NCBI RefSeq assembly: GCF_014174495.1
Contig: NZ_JACJHR010000026.1
Span: forward strand, 46,449 to 110,448
DNA: 64,000 nt
Direction: 5' to 3'
From: Amycolatopsis echigonensis
GTDB lineage: Bacteria > Actinomycetota > Actinomycetes > Mycobacteriales > Pseudonocardiaceae
The notes beneath the pieces are model-generated. The model saw only the letters and a list, made by a program, of their open reading frames with translations, did no database searches and was not told where the DNA came from. Position 1 is the stretch's first letter. Every line of letters starts with the position of its first letter. Position numbers and translations under genes: made by a program. Shown here one piece after another: positions 61,667 to 64,000 of this stretch.

Positions 61667-64000
61667 TCATCGGAAGTCCCGCGATCTCGTGGGGATCCGC
61701 AGCCTCAGCTGCTCCAGTTTCTGCGCGCGCACGCTCGCGACGCCGTCCGCTTTTTCGAGCACTCCGTGCACCAGCAGCGCCGCGCTCCCTCGCGCGATCC
61801 GGTGGAACCGCTGCCACAGCCCGAGTGTGCAGATCACGTTCACCATGCCGGTCTCGTCCTCGAGGTTCAGGAATGTGACTCCGCCGGCGGTCGCGGGCCG
61901 CTGGCGGTGCGTGACCGCTCCCCCGACGAGCACTCGCTCCCCGTCGGACCGGTCCAGCAGCTTGTCGGCGGTGATGACGCCGAGCGCGTCGAGCCGGTCG
62001 CGGATGAACTCCGTCGGGTAGCTGTCCGGCGAGATCCCGGTGGCCCACACGTCGGCGGCCGCGACTTCGAGCCCGTCCATCCCGGGCAGCATCGGCGCTT
62101 CCACGCCGACGCCGGTGCCGGGCAGTTTCTCCGGCCGGTCCTGCGCGACCGCGCCCGCGGACCACAACGCCTGCCTTCGGCCCGGGCCGAACGCGCTGAA
62201 CGCGCCCGCGGTGGCCAGCGCTTCCAGCTGAGGCGTGGTGAGCCGGACACGCCGACCGAGGTCGGACATGCTCTCGTACCGGCCGTTCGCCTGCCGTTCC
62301 GCCACGATCGTCTTGGCCAGCGTTTCGCCGATCATCCGGACAGTGCTGAGCCCACCGCGTACCGCGTGGAGTTTTCCGTTGTCCGGCAACGCTTCCAGGG
62401 TCGCGTGCGGGAGACTCCGGTTGATGTCCGGGCCGAGCGTGGTGACGCCGTGCCGGCGCGCGTCCGCCACCAGCGACTGCGGCGAGTAGAACCCCATCGG
62501 CTGCGCCCGCAGCAGGCCCGCGCAGAACGCGTCCGGGTGGTAGTACTTGAAGTACGCGCTCGCGAACACCAGATGCGCGAAGCTCAGCGCGTGGCTTTCC
62601 GGGAAGCCGAAGTTGGCGAACGCCTTGAGCTTCTGGAAGATTTTCTCCGCCAGCTCCGCGTCCAGCCCGTTGGCGACAGCTCCGTCGAGGAACCGCTTGT
62701 GCAGCCGTTCCATTTTTCGCTGCGACCGTTTCGACCCCATCGCGTGCCGGAGCTGGTCGGCCTCGGCCGGGGTGAAGTTCGCGACGTCCAGGGCGATCTG
62801 CATCATCTGCTCCTGGAACAGCGGCACTCCCAGCGTCTTCGACAGAGCCTTCTCCAGCAGCGGATGGTCGTAGTCCCACTTCTCGCGCTTCTGTTTGCGG
62901 CGGATGTACGGGTGCACCGAACCGCCTTGGATCGGGCCGGGGCGGATCAGCGCGACTTCCACGGCCAGGTCGTAGAATTCCTCCGGCCGCAATCGCGGCA
63001 ACGTCGCCAGCTGGGCGCGGCTTTCCACCTGGAACACGCCGATCGCGTCGGCGCGGCAGAGCATTTCGTAGATGTTCTGGTCGTTGAGGTCCAGCTCGGC
63101 GAGATCGATCTTCTCGCCCTTGTATTCCTCGACCAGGTCGAGCATGTAGTGCAGCGCGGAGAGCATGCCGAGCCCGAGCAGGTCGAACTTCACCAGCCCC
63201 GCCGCGGCGCAATCCTCCTTCTCCCACTGAAGCACGCTGCGGTTTTCCATACGCGCCCATTCGACCGGGCACACCTGGCTCACCGGTTCCCGGCACATCA
63301 CCATGCCGCCGGAGTGGATGCCGAGGTGCCGCGGGAAGTCTTCGAGGGCGAAGGCGAGCTGCACGACGTCGTTCGGGATGTCGTGGTCGTGGTCTTTTTC
63401 CGTGCTGCGCAAAGCGCCCCAGCGGTCGATTTGCTTGCTCCACGCGTCCTGCTGGCCGGGCGAGTAGCCGAGCGCTCGGGCGGCGTCGCGGATCGCGGAG
63501 CGGGCGCGGTAGGTGATCACGTTCGCGACCTGGGCGGCGTTGAGCCTGCCGTGTTTGCCGTAGACGTACTGGATCGCTTCCTCGCGCCGGTCGGACTCGA
63601 TGTCGATGTCGATGTCCGGGTAGCCGTCGCGGTCGGGTGCGAGAAACCGTTCGAAGAGCAGGTGGTACTCGATGGGGTCGACCTTGGTGATCCCGAGCGC
63701 GTAGCACACCGCCGAATTGGCCGCGGAACCCCTTCCCTGGCAAAGAATGTCGTTTTTCCGGCAGAACCGGACGATGTCCCAGACGATCAGGAAGTACCCG
63801 GGGAAGCCGAGCTTCTCGATCACCTCCATCTCGTGCTGGATCTGCCGCCAAGCCTCGTCTTCGTGGTCTTTGCCCGCGTAACGCTCCTTGAAGCCCTCCT
63901 TGACGAGTTTTCGCAGGTGCGTGGTCTCAGTCTCGCCGGGCGGCACGTCGAACGGCGGCAGCTCCGGCTCGAGAAGCTCAAGCCGGAAGGCGCATTCCAT
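61667..64000 (-). CDS. dnaE2: Error-prone DNA polymerase III alpha subunit (5' partial)
   Basis: The frame is open from the window edge (64000) to a stop at 61667, 777 residues of a protein usually over 1000 long. The missing N-terminus would hold the PHP domain. Visible parts: the palm with catalytic acids in YPDIDIDIESDRREEAIQYV, the glycine-rich GRGSAANSAVCYALGI, and the later fingers, helix-hairpin-helix and OB-fold (VLVGGAVTHRQRPATAGG) regions. The family acts with ImuA'/ImuB in damage-induced mutagenesis; an imuB partner, if adjacent, lies outside. The DnaE2 rather than DnaE1 call rests on the short C-terminus, with no tau-binding tail, and the LGIHSGGMVMC segment. Confidence 0.9.
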   Translation of the reverse strand: MECAFRLELLEPELPPFDVPPGETETTHLRKLVKEGFKERYAGKDHEDEAWRQIQHEMEVIEKLGFPGYFLIVWDIVRFCRKNDILCQGRGSAANSAVCYALGITKVDPIEYHLLFERFLAPDRDGYPDIDIDIESDRREEAIQYVYGKHGRLNAAQVANVITYRARSAIRDAARALGYSPGQQDAWSKQIDRWGALRSTEKDHDHDIPNDVVQLAFALEDFPRHLGIHSGGMVMCREPVSQVCPVEWARMENRSVLQWEKEDCAAAGLVKFDLLGLGMLSALHYMLDLVEEYKGEKIDLAELDLNDQNIYEMLCRADAIGVFQVESRAQLATLPRLRPEEFYDLAVEVALIRPGPIQGGSVHPYIRRKQKREKWDYDHPLLEKALSKTLGVPLFQEQMMQIALDVANFTPAEADQLRHAMGSKRSQRKMERLHKRFLDGAVANGLDAELAEKIFQKLKAFANFGFPESHALSFAHLVFASAYFKYYHPDAFCAGLLRAQPMGFYSPQSLVADARRHGVTTLGPDINRSLPHATLEALPDNGKLHAVRGGLSTVRMIGETLAKTIVAERQANGRYESMSDLGRRVRLTTPQLEALATAGAFSAFGPGRRQALWSAGAVAQDRPEKLPGTGVGVEAPMLPGMDGLEVAAADVWATGISPDSYPTEFIRDRLDALGVITADKLLDRSDGERVLVGGAVTHRQRPATAGGVTFLNLEDETGMVNVICTLGLWQRFHRIARGSAALLVHGVLEKADGVASVRAQKLEQLRLRIPTRSRDFR

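Noticed and set aside
58116..63851. A 1911-codon open frame on the minus strand spanning the TNT gene, pentapeptide gene and dnaE2
   Set aside because: It is a shadow frame: its translation is Arg/Pro/Gly-rich without motifs, and it is antisense or out of frame to well-supported genes. High GC makes long spurious frames common here.

Overview
This 64 kb window is high-GC actinobacterial chromosome. Gene content and protein style point to the Pseudonocardiaceae, most likely Amycolatopsis: XRE/DUF5753 regulator, SCO4848-type membrane protein, DUF3516 helicase, DUF3017-folD pair, a long TNT-domain protein, GTG/TTG starts and four-base ATGA/GTGA overlaps. The genus call is inference. No rRNA, tRNA, CRISPR array, transposase or integrase was found. 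The first gene (XRE regulator) and the last (dnaE2) run off the ends.

Layout. 1-5042: regulators, a secreted DUF4232 protein, and a TetR gene divergent from two tandem cytochrome P450 genes plus a 3-cysteine ferredoxin. 5050-7057: a methyltransferase and a TetR gene facing away from each other over paired operators, then a DUF3995 membrane protein. 7169-13525: a carbohydrate (probably sugar-alcohol) ABC importer with a zinc dehydrogenase in one operon, controlled by a divergent SorC-type regulator with repeated TGCTCA/TGAGCA operators. 13396-21756: HxlR regulator/dinucleotide-binding protein pair, membrane protein, large DEAD/DEAH helicase, acidic conserved protein, SDR/TetR pair and an MFS exporter. 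21868-31796: nucleoside salvage and uptake (add; deoA-cdd-two permeases-ATPase-BMP lipoprotein), with a coiled-coil protein and a 23-bp minisatellite between them. 32341-35774: sdhCDAB. 35841-44891: subtilase, SCO4848-like protein, D,D-carboxypeptidase, YihY protein, lipoprotein, trpS, exonuclease III and an MBL-fold hydrolase. 45533-53519: SH3 protein, icd, a frameshifted small membrane gene, DUF2203, methyltransferase, secreted protein, DUF2000/AraC pair, HhH-GPD protein, spermidine-synthase-like protein and an MFS/ArsR pair. 53705-64000: second MFS exporter, DUF3017-folD, a 1532-residue TNT-toxin-like protein, pentapeptide-repeat protein and partial dnaE2.

How the genes work together. Several units are 'regulator facing target' pairs with inverted repeats visible between them (TetR/P450, TetR/methyltransferase, SorC/dehydrogenase-ABC, TetR/SDR, ArsR/MFS). 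The nucleoside block couples import (BMP family) to cytidine deamination and pyrimidine-nucleoside phosphorolysis, with adenosine deaminase nearby. The sdh operon and icd are TCA-cycle genes. The most unusual locus is the TNT-domain giant at 56322-60920, in which folded N-terminal domains are joined to a C-terminal NAD+-glycohydrolase-like domain by about 900 residues of Gly/Pro- and His/Tyr/Asp-rich repeats, with no separate same-strand immunity gene beside it.
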